64,000 bases of DNA from Promicromonospora sukumoe 327MFSha3.1 (GTDB taxonomy: Bacteria > Actinomycetota > Actinomycetes > Actinomycetales > Cellulomonadaceae): assembly GCF_000385135.1 (NCBI RefSeq), contig NZ_ARQM01000010.1, forward strand, positions 310,001 through 374,000, in the 5' to 3' direction. Position numbers and translations under genes: made by a program. Below, one piece after another: positions 11,693-19,210 of the stretch (position 1 is the first letter of the stretch; every line of letters begins with the position of its first letter). The notes below the pieces were generated by a model. That model did no database searches and was not told the origin of the DNA. It saw only the letters and a list, made by a program, of their open reading frames with translations.

Positions 11693-12487
11693 GTGGTCGA
11701 ACTAGGACGTACCGCCCGGCGGCACCGCCGGATCATCGCGGTGACAGCAGCGGTGGCGCTCCTCGTCCCCGCGGCGGCGTTCAGCGCCGCCGGCCGGGAC
11801 CAGGTCTCCGCGCAGCTTCAGCTCCGGCAGGAGCTTCTGGACCAGGAGGTCGTCACCGACGTCTCCGAGGAGGACCAGGTGGTCCGGGTCGACACCGCCA
11901 AGGACCCCGCGGCCGCCGAGCAGTGGCTCGACGAGTCGGCCGACGTGCTCGACGGCTGGACCGTCGTCGTCGGCGGGACGGGTTCCCGCACCGGTGAGGA
12001 GCGTGCCGAGCTCGACGCGCAGGCGTCCGCGGACGACGTCGCGCCGGACGTCGCGTGCCCGGACGTCCCCGAGGGGAAGCGCTCCGAGGACGGCTCGACC
12101 ACGCCGGTCCTGGGCTGCGGCACCGGGGAGGACGTCCAGCTCACCGCGGGCGCGAAGCGCGTGACGCAGGGCGGGCCGTCCCGGACGCTGGCGACCGCCG
12201 TCGACGACGTGCTGGCCTCCTACCTGCCGGACGCGGGCCTCGCAGCCACCAAGGTGTACCTGACCAAGGGCGAGGCGACGGTCGACGTCGCCGCCGGGTT
12301 CGAGCAGGCGCTCTCCGACGCCGGGGTCTACCCGGGCGACGTCTGGCAGGCGCTCCTGTTCACGGCGTACAGCAACGGTGCCGTCGACTCGGTGAAGTTC
12401 ACGCTCGACGGGGACTGCCTCGCCTTCGCCTACGCCACGGGCGGCGACATGTGCGCGGCGACCGACCTGCCGATCGACCTGGGCTGA
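11693..12487 (+). CDS. Exported GerMN-domain-like protein
   Basis: A 264-aa protein. A basic start and one hydrophobic segment (about residues 13-31, no lipobox Cys) indicate a membrane anchor or signal peptide. An acidic, Ser/Thr-rich middle part follows. The C-terminal 110 residues resemble a GerMN domain: KVYLTKGEATVDVAAGFEQ aligns with the dGvatVdls core, and AVDSVKFTLDGDC with the closing V-x-F-x-x-dG strand. GerMN domains occur in the spore germination protein GerM and in mycobacterial LpqB; the function here is unknown. GTG start with AGGGGG upstream. It leads a three-gene exported set with the amidase and the lipoprotein. Confidence 0.65.
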   Translation: MVELGRTARRHRRIIAVTAAVALLVPAAAFSAAGRDQVSAQLQLRQELLDQEVVTDVSEEDQVVRVDTAKDPAAAEQWLDESADVLDGWTVVVGGTGSRTGEERAELDAQASADDVAPDVACPDVPEGKRSEDGSTTPVLGCGTGEDVQLTAGAKRVTQGGPSRTLATAVDDVLASYLPDAGLAATKVYLTKGEATVDVAAGFEQALSDAGVYPGDVWQALLFTAYSNGAVDSVKFTLDGDCLAFAYATGGDMCAATDLPIDLG

Positions 12488-12497
12488 GGGGGCCACG

Positions 12498-13187
12498 ATG
12501 CGTACCGCTCTCCGACGGCTGGTGGTCGTGTTCACCGCCCTCCTCGTGGGCGCCGCCGGCCTGGTGGCCGTGGCCCCGTCGGCGGCCGCCGACGTGACCT
12601 ACGTGCCGGACGACTGGAACGGCAAGGTGATCTACCTGTCCCAGGCGTGCCACGACCGTGGGGACACCGTCTGCCACGACAACACCGGCTGTGACGGTTT
12701 CAGCGAGAACGGCAACTCCTACCGGCTCGCCATGTCGACCATCCAGGGCGGGAGCACCGACAAGCTCAACCTCCTGGAGCGGGGCTACAAGGTGGTGCGG
12801 GGCAACGGCCTGACCCGCAAGAACATCGCCAACTCGAACAAGGTGGGCGCGGACCTGCACGTCCCCCTGCACTCCAACGCGATCAGCGCGGCGTGCGAGA
12901 GCAAGAAGCCCGCGTCGCGGTACGGCACGCACGTGATGTACGTGTCGAAGGCTGGCAAGGCGTGCGCCGCGGCGATGGTGCAGCACGTGGGCGTCAGCAG
13001 CCCGGGCACGAACGACTCCCGGCAGTACCGCACGGACCTGGGCGAGCTGAACCAGACCAACGCCGTCGCCTGCTACCTGGAGCAGGACTTCCACGTCTGG
13101 CAGCGGGGCGTGAACTGGATGAAGGACCGTGACACCTGGAGCTGGCGCCTGGCCGGGGCCATCGACGTGTACCTGGGTTACCCGTGA
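12498..13187 (+). CDS. Secreted N-acetylmuramoyl-L-alanine amidase (Amidase_3)
   Basis: A 229-aa peptidoglycan hydrolase that would cleave the amide bond between N-acetylmuramate and the stem peptide outside the membrane. A signal peptide ends near residue 31 (PSAAADV). Zinc ligands of the Amidase_3 family can be matched as His52 (YLSQACHDRGD), Glu70 (GFSENGNSYRLA) and His125 (HVPLHSNA), with catalytic Glu195 (CYLEQDF). Several Cys residues suggest disulphides. There is no cell-wall-binding repeat. It starts 10 bases after the GerMN-like gene and overlaps the lipoprotein gene by one base (TGATG), so the three are one operon. Confidence 0.85.
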   Translation: MRTALRRLVVVFTALLVGAAGLVAVAPSAAADVTYVPDDWNGKVIYLSQACHDRGDTVCHDNTGCDGFSENGNSYRLAMSTIQGGSTDKLNLLERGYKVVRGNGLTRKNIANSNKVGADLHVPLHSNAISAACESKKPASRYGTHVMYVSKAGKACAAAMVQHVGVSSPGTNDSRQYRTDLGELNQTNAVACYLEQDFHVWQRGVNWMKDRDTWSWRLAGAIDVYLGYP

Positions 13188-14068
13188 TGCGCGCGCGGCT
13201 GATCGGCCCCGTCGCCGTCGCGACGGCCCTGCTCCTGCTTGCCGGGTGCACCGCCGGACCGACGGGCCAGGAGTCGTCCGGCTCGGCACGGGGGAGCGGT
13301 GCGAGCCCGTCGCCCGGCCAGGAGAGCCGGGGTGCGGACGGCACCAGCCGGGCCCACGGCGGCGCGGGTGGCGCGGGCGGCGCCGACGGCGCGGAGGAGC
13401 CCACCCTCACGGTCCGGTCCGCGGGCGGCGCCTGGATCGTGCGAGGGACGGGTTTCGCGGGCCGCAACCAGTACCTGGTCCAGTGCACCGCCGGCACGAC
13501 GCCGGGCGCGAGCGCGCTCGACGAGTGCGACATGTCGACCAGCGAGCAGGTGGTCGCCGACGACGACGGGCGGATCTCCGAGACGCGCCAGGCGCGGGCG
13601 TTCGTCAACGTGGGCGCCGTGTCCGAGGTGGACTGCACGGGCGACCCGTGCACGCTCGCCGTCGCCGACCTGTCGGACCGGGTGCTCGTGTCCGCCCCGG
13701 CGCCCCTGCCCGGCGGCTCCGAGCCGCCGGACGCGCCGGTGCTCGAGCTGTCCGAGCCGAGCCTGAAGGCCGACGCCGGCCGGGTCACCGTGACGGGCGC
13801 CGGCTTCGCCGCGGGCTCCACCGTCCGGATCGTGCAGTGCGCGACCACCCCGGACGGCGGGGTGGACGGCGACAACTGCCTGTACGACGACGGCAGGCGC
13901 GTCATCGCGGACCGCGCGGGCACCCTGGTCACCCGGCTCCGCGTCGAGCGGGAGATCAAGCTGGTCGGCGGGGGAGTCGCGGACTGTGCCGAGCAGGGTG
14001 CGTGCGTGGTCGCGAACGCCTGGACCGACGGCGGACGGATCGCACTGGCGGACCTGCTCTGGGAGTAG
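13187..14068 (+). CDS. Lipoprotein with two neocarzinostatin-like domains
   Basis: A 293-aa exported lipoprotein: signal peptide with lipobox LLAGC (Cys21), then a Gly/Ser/Ala-rich tether to about residue 68. Two copies of an Ig-like domain resembling the neocarzinostatin family follow. The first spans about residues 70-170 (VRGTGFAGRNQYLVQC ... DCTGDPCTLAVAD), the second about 178-293 (VTGAGFAAGSTVRIVQC ... DCAEQGACVVANAW), each with the family's paired cysteines. In the family such domains sometimes bind enediyne chromophores, but most homologues are of unknown function. ATG 13187 is chosen over GTG 13184 because of the one-base stop/start overlap with the amidase gene. Confidence 0.75.
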   Translation: MRARLIGPVAVATALLLLAGCTAGPTGQESSGSARGSGASPSPGQESRGADGTSRAHGGAGGAGGADGAEEPTLTVRSAGGAWIVRGTGFAGRNQYLVQCTAGTTPGASALDECDMSTSEQVVADDDGRISETRQARAFVNVGAVSEVDCTGDPCTLAVADLSDRVLVSAPAPLPGGSEPPDAPVLELSEPSLKADAGRVTVTGAGFAAGSTVRIVQCATTPDGGVDGDNCLYDDGRRVIADRAGTLVTRLRVEREIKLVGGGVADCAEQGACVVANAWTDGGRIALADLLWE

Positions 14069-14120
14069 CGCACCGCACATCGCGGCGTGACCGCCCGTTG
14101 TCGGTGGCGCGTGGCAGGCT

Positions 14121-15134
14121 GTGTCCGTGCCTCCCGCTACCCGACGCCGTACCGCCACCGCCCCCGCCGGCCGCAGCTGGGACGAGCCCACGGTGGCTCC
14201 CGTCGTGCTGGTGCGCGGCGCCGAGCCGCTCCTGACCGAGCGTGCGGTGGACGGCGTCGTGCGGCTCGTGCGCGAGCGCGACCCCGAGGTCGAGAAGGTG
14301 GAGCTGGAGGGGGCCACCTACGGCACCGGCCAGCTCATGGTCGCGGCGAGCCCGTCCCTGTTCGGCGAGGCCAAGGTGGTCGTGGTCCGCTCGACGGAGT
14401 CGGGCACGGAGGACCTGATGGCCGACCTGATCGCCTACGTCGGCGCACCCGACGCGGAGACCACCGTGGTCGTGGTGCACGGCGGCGGGCAGCGCGGCAA
14501 GAAGATGCTCGACACGATCACCGGCTCGGGCGCGCCCGTCATGGTCTGCGAGCCCGTGACCAAGGACGCCGAGAAGGCGTCGTTCGTGGTGGGCGAGTTC
14601 AAGGCGGCCCGACGCCGGGCGGACGCCGAGGGCGTGCGGGCCCTCGTCGACGCGCTCGGCAGCGACCTGCGCGAGCTCGCCGCGGCGTGCTCGCAGCTCA
14701 TCGCCGACACCACCGGCACCATCACGGCCGCCACCGTGGACCGCTACTACGGCGGCCGGGTCGAGGCCACGGGCTTCCGCGTGGCCGACGCCGCGGTGGC
14801 GGGGGACGCGGGCGGCGCCGTCGCCCTGCTGCGGCACGCGCTCGACACCGGTCTGGACCCCGTGCCGATCGTCGCAGCCCTCGCGCTGCGCCTGCGGAAC
14901 CTGGCCAAGGTCGCCTCCATGCGGGGCGGCGGCCTGTCGGCCCGCGACCTCGGCATGGCCCCCTGGCAGGTGGACCGCGCCCGCAAGGACCTGCGCGCCT
15001 GGACCCCGGAGGGGCTCGCGACGGCGATCTCCGCCGTCGCGCAGGCCGACGCCGACGTCAAGGGCGAGGCCCGCGACACGGTGTTCGCCGTGGAGCGCGC
15101 GGTCATGACGATAGCCCGCTCCCGCCGAGCCTGA
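14121..15134 (+). CDS. holA: DNA polymerase III subunit delta
   Basis: The clamp-loader delta subunit, which opens the beta sliding clamp during replication. The 337-aa protein has the family N-terminal domain (PVVLVRGAEPLLTERAVDGV, LEGATYGTGQLMVAASPSLF, FGEAKVVVVRS), a central AAA+-like domain without an ATP site, and the C-terminal helical collar (AVALLRHALDTGLDPVPIVA ... LRNLAKVASMRGG). The start is GTG 14121 or GTG 14127; a CAGGCT hexamer six bases before 14127 would fit a leaderless transcript. In related genomes holA usually follows comEC directly; here three exported-protein genes intervene. Confidence 0.93.
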   Translation: MSVPPATRRRTATAPAGRSWDEPTVAPVVLVRGAEPLLTERAVDGVVRLVRERDPEVEKVELEGATYGTGQLMVAASPSLFGEAKVVVVRSTESGTEDLMADLIAYVGAPDAETTVVVVHGGGQRGKKMLDTITGSGAPVMVCEPVTKDAEKASFVVGEFKAARRRADAEGVRALVDALGSDLRELAAACSQLIADTTGTITAATVDRYYGGRVEATGFRVADAAVAGDAGGAVALLRHALDTGLDPVPIVAALALRLRNLAKVASMRGGGLSARDLGMAPWQVDRARKDLRAWTPEGLATAISAVAQADADVKGEARDTVFAVERAVMTIARSRRA

Positions 15135-15182
15135 CGGGCGCCCCCGGTTCGGTGTCGACGGCACTGCCCAGCCGTACCTGAT

Positions 15183-15896
15183 TCAGTACTGAGAGACCTC
15201 GAAGACCTGGAACGTCGCCGACTCCAGCTCGTCCACGTTCTCCTCGGTAGGGGCCAGGAAGAGGTCGAAGGATTGCGACTGACCGGGCTTGAGCGTGCTG
15301 GAGCTGGCCCAGTCCTCCTCGATGCGGTCCCCGGACTTGTCGACGGCCTCGACGTAGACCTCGTAGCTGTAGGGCTCGTCTGCCTTGTTCGTGATCTTGA
15401 CCGGCAGAACGGACTCGGCCATACCCAGGTCATCGGTCTTGGTCTCGAAGGAACCGATCTTCACCGTGAGGTCGTTCTTGAGGATCTCCTCCGTCGCGCC
15501 CCCATCCATCCTGTCCATGTCGCTGTCGACCTCGGCTCCGGCTTCGTCGACGCTCTCGGAGACGGTATCGATGGCGCTGACGTAGAACGCCTGCGAAGCG
15601 ATGACACCGCCGGTCGCGACGACCGACACGATGATCGCGGCGATGGCGAGTCCACGGTAGTGACTTCGTCCTCCACGGGTCCGGATCAGACCGACAATCC
15701 CGAATATCAATGCCAGTACTGCGAGACCGGCGGCAAAGTTGTTGATGATCGGGACAAGGCAGAGAAAGACGGCCACGAGTGCGAGAATAAATCCCGTGAT
15801 CGCCGACGCATTCCCTCGGGGTTGAGCTGGAGGGGAGTAGCCCTGCGGCGGTGGCTGGGGTGCTGGAGTGCTGGGCGGCACAGGAGGCTCAGACAT
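15183..15896 (-). CDS. Membrane protein with DUF4190-like helices and an extracytoplasmic beta domain
   Basis: A 237-aa protein of unknown function. A Pro/Gln-rich N-terminus (1-30) precedes two or three membrane helices of the DUF4190 kind (about 31-100, with ITGFILALVAVFLCLVP and a GLIRTRGGRSHYRGLAIAAI turn). An acidic linker and a C-terminal beta-rich domain follow (about 130-237, SVLPVKITNKADEPYSYEVY), similar in layout to DUF4352/FxLYD domains. Its bases are visibly less GC-rich than its neighbours, which may mean recent acquisition. GGAG lies before the ATG. It converges on holA. Confidence 0.7.
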   Translation of the reverse strand: MSEPPVPPSTPAPQPPPQGYSPPAQPRGNASAITGFILALVAVFLCLVPIINNFAAGLAVLALIFGIVGLIRTRGGRSHYRGLAIAAIIVSVVATGGVIASQAFYVSAIDTVSESVDEAGAEVDSDMDRMDGGATEEILKNDLTVKIGSFETKTDDLGMAESVLPVKITNKADEPYSYEVYVEAVDKSGDRIEEDWASSSTLKPGQSQSFDLFLAPTEENVDELESATFQVFEVSQY

Positions 15897-16278
15897 GTGA
15901 GGACTCCCTGACGGACGATTAATGTGTCCGGGGCAAAGAATTGCGACGGTGTGCCGGGATCTAAAAGAATCCGGTGCAGGTGGTTTCTGTCAACATAACG
16001 GCTGCACGCCGACGGCACATCTTGGTGGTCAATATGAAATTGCACGCACAGTGCGCCCATTGCCTGTGTGCGTGGACGTACCCGGTCCGGTGCTCGCCCC
16101 GCGCCTGGTCATGCCGTGCGGCCGCCGCACCGAGGTGCGCTTCTACCCAGCCATTAGGCCCGAAAACGCGCTGATTTCGGGCCCAATGACTGGGTAGAAG
16201 CGCACCTCGGTGCGGGGCCCCCGGGCCCCGGCCCGCGTGGGATGCCGCGGCGACCCAGTCGTGTCGGCGCACACGAAA
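15897..16278. other. Gene-free spacer, AT-richer than its surroundings
   Basis: I see no protein-like frame here. The left part (15897-16080) is relatively AT-rich, with a TTAATC-like hexamer about 30 bases before the DUF4190-type gene start, so it probably holds that gene's promoter. The right part contains the long inverted repeat at 16125-16215. Confidence 0.5.
16125..16215. repeat. 91-bp inverted repeat (41-bp arms)
   Basis: Left arm 16125-16165 and right arm 16175-16215 are complementary over 41 positions except two, around the 9-base loop acgcgctga. The outer 26 bp are perfect. Both mismatches would be G-U pairs in RNA read from the minus strand. It lies downstream of rpsT, beyond the rpsT terminator. 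Confidence 0.85.
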
Positions 16279-16310
16279 GACGCCGCCCGCCCCGGAGGGC
16301 GGACGGCGTC
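16279..16310 (-). terminator. rpsT intrinsic terminator
   Basis: A 14-bp GC-rich stem with one G-U-compatible mismatch (16279-16292 with 16297-16310) and a 4-base loop, 14 bases after the rpsT stop. A short U-run follows on the minus strand. Confidence 0.75.
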
Positions 16311-16323
16311 AGTCGAAGTCAGC

Positions 16324-16584
16324 TCAGAGAGCAGCGACCGACTTCGCGATGGCCGACTTGCGGTTCGCGGCCTGGTTCGCGTGGATGACGCCCTTGGCGA
16401 CAGCCTTGTCGAGCTTGCGCGACGCGGTGGCAAGGGCGACCGTCGCGGTCTCCTTGTCGCCGGCTGCGACGGCCTCGCGCACCTTGCGCACGTGGGTCTT
16501 CAGCTCCGACTTGACGGACTTGTTGCGCAGACGAGCCTTCTCGTTCGTCTTGATGCGCTTCATCTGGGACTTGATGTTTGCCAC
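16324..16584 (-). CDS. rpsT: 30S ribosomal protein S20
   Basis: An 86-aa small-subunit protein that binds 16S rRNA. It is the standard length and strongly basic, with the family start [20 protein letters not shown] and end [15 protein letters not shown]. The start codon is GTG at 16584 with AGGAAG about seven bases upstream. It is transcribed opposite to holA and divergent from the antiporter gene, as in many actinobacteria. Confidence 0.98.
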   Translation of the reverse strand: MANIKSQMKRIKTNEKARLRNKSVKSELKTHVRKVREAVAAGDKETATVALATASRKLDKAVAKGVIHANQAANRKSAIAKSVAAL

Positions 16585-16816
16585 GAGTGGACTTCCTGGT
16601 GTGTTCGCCTGACGGCGAGCGGATAGGTCGTAGAGGGCGGTCGCAGTTCCGGGACTGGGGTGGGGACCCGTGGAGAGGAGCTGCGACTGTGCCCGCCGAC
16701 CTGGGCGGACACGCGACCTCCAAGGTTACCAGAGGGTCCGGGGTCTCGTGGGGCGGCCGGATGTGAGACCGGCAACCACGGCCGTCGGCCCGTAAAGGGC
16801 TTCTGACGAGCCACCA

Positions 16817-16831
16817 TAGAATCGGGCTATG
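16817..16831 (+). promoter_or_regulatory. Leaderless promoter of the Ca2+/H+ antiporter gene
   Basis: TAGAAT (16817-16822) lies exactly six bases before the ATG at 16829, so the transcript should begin at the start codon. No Shine-Dalgarno sequence is present. Confidence 0.55.
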
Positions 16832-17950
16832 AGTACCAGGACACTTCGGGGCCGTTTCCAATGGACCGTGGTGGTCCCCATCCTTGCCCTGGTGCTCCTC
16901 GTCTTCACGTGGAGCAACCACGAGCACCCTGCGATCCTCGCGGCCATCGGCGCCGCGCTGGTGGGTTCCATCCTCGCAGCGGTGCACCACGCGGAGGTGG
17001 TGGCCCACCGGGTCGGTGAGCCGTTCGGCTCCCTCATCCTCGCGGTCGCGGTGACCGTGATCGAGGTGGGGCTCATCCTCATGCTGATGAGCGGCGGCAG
17101 CGACTCCGCGAGCACGTACGCCCGCGACACCGTCTTCGCCGCCGTCATGATCACGTTCAACGGCATCGTCGGCCTGTCGCTGCTCGTCGGCGCGAGCAAG
17201 CACCACCTGGTCAGCTTCAACGCCTCGGGTACGGGGTCCGCGCTCGCCACGGTCGTCGCGCTGGCCACGGTCTCCCTGGTCCTGCCCAGCTTCACGACGT
17301 CGGCCGAGGGCGGCGCCTACACGCCCTTCCAGCTCGGTTTCGCGGCCGTCGCCTCCCTGACGCTCTACGGGGCGTTCGTGTTCACGCAGACCGTGCGGCA
17401 CCGCGACTTCTTCCTGCCCGTCACCAGCGACAAGTACGGCCGGGTCACCGGCCTGCTCGACGAGGACGGCGACGACCACGCCGACCCGCCGCCCGTCAAG
17501 GAGGCGTGGTTCAGCGTCGCCCTGCTGCTGGTCGCGCTGGTCTCCGTGGTCTTCCTGGCCAAGATGCTCTCGCCGACGATCGAGCACGGGGTCGAGGCCG
17601 CCGGGCTGCCCTACACCGTGGTCGGTGTGGTGATCGCGCTGCTCGTGCTCGCGCCCGAGTCCATCGCCGCCGTCCGCAACGCTCTGCGCAACCGCGTGCA
17701 GATCAGCCTGAACCTCGCCTACGGCTCCGCGATGGCGTCGATCGGCCTGACCATCCCGACCATCGCCGTCGCGATGATCTGGATGGAGGGGCCGCTGACG
17801 CTCGGCCTCGACCCGACGCAGATGGTGCTGCTCGCTGTCTCGGTCGTGGTGGCGATGCTGAGCATCGCCCCGGGCCGGGCCAAGACCCTCCAGGGTGTGG
17901 TCCACCTGGTGCTGATGGCGGCGTTCCTGGTGGTCTCGGTCCAGCCGTAG
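16829..17950 (+). CDS. chaA: CaCA-family Ca2+/H+ antiporter (ChaA-like)
   Basis: A 373-aa polytopic membrane protein of the cation/Ca2+ exchanger family. ChaA of E. coli exports Ca2+ (also Na+/K+) in exchange for protons. About ten or eleven membrane helices are visible in two halves with the paired alpha-repeat motifs: GEPFGSLILAVAVTVIEVG (about 68-86) and LAPESIAAVRNALRNRVQ followed by LNLAYGSAMASIGLTIP (about 275-315). A charged cytoplasmic loop lies near 205-225. Length and both acidic repeat residues match the family. It ends 12 bases before a long palindrome. Confidence 0.88.
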   Translation: MSTRTLRGRFQWTVVVPILALVLLVFTWSNHEHPAILAAIGAALVGSILAAVHHAEVVAHRVGEPFGSLILAVAVTVIEVGLILMLMSGGSDSASTYARDTVFAAVMITFNGIVGLSLLVGASKHHLVSFNASGTGSALATVVALATVSLVLPSFTTSAEGGAYTPFQLGFAAVASLTLYGAFVFTQTVRHRDFFLPVTSDKYGRVTGLLDEDGDDHADPPPVKEAWFSVALLLVALVSVVFLAKMLSPTIEHGVEAAGLPYTVVGVVIALLVLAPESIAAVRNALRNRVQISLNLAYGSAMASIGLTIPTIAVAMIWMEGPLTLGLDPTQMVLLAVSVVVAMLSIAPGRAKTLQGVVHLVLMAAFLVVSVQP

Positions 17951-17961
17951 TCCTGTCGGAG

Positions 17962-18009
17962 ACGTGTCAGACCCTCAGGTCACCCGGGTGACCTGAGGGT
18001 CTGACACGT
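17962..18009. terminator. 48-bp perfect palindrome between convergent genes
   Basis: Both 24-base halves are exact reverse complements with no loop (centre cccggg). It lies 12 bases after the antiporter stop and 27 bases after the PemK-like gene's stop on the other strand, so it could end transcription both ways. No T-run. Confidence 0.7.
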
Positions 18010-18035
18010 TCGGTGCGGCGTCGGTCGGTGTCGCG

Positions 18036-18605
18036 TCAGAGCGCCGCGGTGACCCTGTCGAAGATCGCGCGGTCCAGGATCGCGCCCTCGCGGCGGACGG
18101 CGTCCGGGTGGATGCGGATCACGCGGTTGAGGCGCACCTCGGAGGGGCGGCCCGAGCTGTCCCAGTCGCCCGTGCCGATGTCCATCCAGCGGCGTCCGGC
18201 GCGGGCCTCCTGCTCGGCGTCGCGGTCGTGGTCCTGGCTGGTGAGCTGCAGCGCGAGCAGCCACGGGCCGTCGTTGCCCACGATCAGCACCGGCCGGTCC
18301 TTGCCCTGGCTGTGATCTTCCTCATAGGGAACCCACGACCAGACGACCTCGCCCGGGTCGGGCTCGCCGTCGAGCTCGGGGCGGTAGACGGGCTTGACCT
18401 TGCCCTCGAAGTCGCCAGGGTATCCGTCGGTCTCGGGGACGTCGCGGCCGGAGGGGCGGGGCGCCGTCGGCCGGGGCCCGGACGAGGGCCGGTCACTCCC
18501 GGACCGGCTGTCCCCGGTACGACGGTCGTTCTGGTCGAGTACGGTGCGGGCGACTGCCTCGACGACCTCGCCGAGCAGCTTGAGCCACGGGTTCTGCTGG
18601 TTCAC
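18036..18605 (-). CDS. PemK/MazF-like toxin-family protein, copy 1
   Basis: A 189-aa protein whose C-terminal about 110 residues resemble PemK/MazF-type ribonuclease toxins: PGEVVWSWVPYEEDHSQGKD, RPVLIVGNDGPWLLALQLTS and a closing RLNRVIRIHPDAVRR strand. The first 65 residues are an extra region with a hydrophobic helix and an Arg/Pro/Ser-rich linker. No antitoxin gene lies next to it, so toxin activity is doubtful. GTG start seven bases after TACCCT, a likely leaderless mRNA. Its core is nearly the same as the next gene's, which points to tandem duplication. Confidence 0.75.
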   Translation of the reverse strand: MNQQNPWLKLLGEVVEAVARTVLDQNDRRTGDSRSGSDRPSSGPRPTAPRPSGRDVPETDGYPGDFEGKVKPVYRPELDGEPDPGEVVWSWVPYEEDHSQGKDRPVLIVGNDGPWLLALQLTSQDHDRDAEQEARAGRRWMDIGTGDWDSSGRPSEVRLNRVIRIHPDAVRREGAILDRAIFDRVTAAL

Positions 18606-18612
18606 GCTGGGC

Positions 18613-18618
18613 AGGGTA
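18613..18618 (-). promoter_or_regulatory. Leaderless -10 of PemK-like copy 1
   Basis: TACCCT on the minus strand, seven bases before the GTG start at 18605. Confidence 0.4.
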
Positions 18619-18662
18619 GCCCGACGCCGCCCCGCGAGCAGGCGGGACGACGTCGGGCGGGA

Positions 18663-18706
18663 CGCCCCGCGCCGCGTACCCCGGCGCCCCGCGCCGCCTA
18701 CCCCGG
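18663..18706. repeat. Tandem 22-bp direct repeat
   Basis: Two adjacent 22-base units (18663-18684 and 18685-18706) differ at one position. They lie between the two PemK-like genes, just after the stop of copy 2. Confidence 0.75.
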
Positions 18707-18711
18707 CCGGC

Positions 18712-19146
18712 TCAGGTCAGGTCGAGCGCTCGGTCCATGTACTTCACGACCTCGTTGAACCTGGCCTCGTCCAGCACGTCGCCCTCGCGGCGCACGTCGT
18801 CGGGGTCGATGCGGATGACGCGGTTGATCCGGACCTCGGACTCGCGGCCCGACCGGTCCCACCGGCCCGTGCCGACGTCCATCCAGATGCGCCCCGCGCG
18901 CGCCTCGTCCAGCAGGTCCTCGCGGTCGTGGTCCTGGCTGGTGAGCTGGAGGCCCAGCAGCCAGGGACCGTCGTGGCCCACGAGCAGCACCGGGCGGTCC
19001 TTGCCCTGGCTGTGGTCCTCCTCGAACGGGACCCAGGTCCAGACCACCTCGCCCGGGTCCGGCTCGCCGTCGAGCTGCGGGTGGTAGACGGGGTGGACCT
19101 CACCCTCGTAGTCGCCGGGGTAGCTGTTGTCTGATGCGAAGGTCAC
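18712..19146 (-). CDS. PemK/MazF-like toxin-family protein, copy 2
   Basis: A 144-aa paralogue of the preceding gene without its N-terminal extension. The shared blocks are ELDGEPDPGEVVW, EEDHSQGKDRPVL, DGPWLL and LQLTSQDHDR, with the same C-terminal strand (RINRVIRIDPDDVRREGD). MazF-family proteins are sequence-specific endoribonucleases, but the lack of an antitoxin and the acidic composition argue that this may be a domesticated member. GTG start, with TACGGT seven bases upstream (19154-19159 on the minus strand). Each copy has its own promoter. Confidence 0.75.
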   Translation of the reverse strand: MTFASDNSYPGDYEGEVHPVYHPQLDGEPDPGEVVWTWVPFEEDHSQGKDRPVLLVGHDGPWLLGLQLTSQDHDREDLLDEARAGRIWMDVGTGRWDRSGRESEVRINRVIRIDPDDVRREGDVLDEARFNEVVKYMDRALDLT

Positions 19147-19153
19147 GCCTGGA

Positions 19154-19159
19154 ACCGTA
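19154..19159 (-). promoter_or_regulatory. Leaderless -10 of PemK-like copy 2
   Basis: TACGGT on the minus strand, seven bases before the GTG at 19146. Confidence 0.4.
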
Positions 19160-19210
19160 CCGGAACGGGTGAACCGTGCATCCGAGACTTACCACCCGAG
19201 GCGGGCAGCC

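Noticed and set aside
13187-14068. Enediyne antibiotic apoprotein
   Set aside because: The neocarzinostatin-like domains are on a lipoprotein tether and no enediyne synthase genes are present, so chromophore binding is not supported.
16319-17905. Minus-strand open frame opposite the antiporter and joining rpsT
   Set aside because: Asp/His/Arg-rich shadow of the membrane protein; rpsT itself lies in a different minus-strand frame.
18606-18711. Possible antitoxin gene between the PemK-like genes
   Set aside because: The spacer is 106 bases of tandem repeat with no start codon, ribosome site or protein-like frame.
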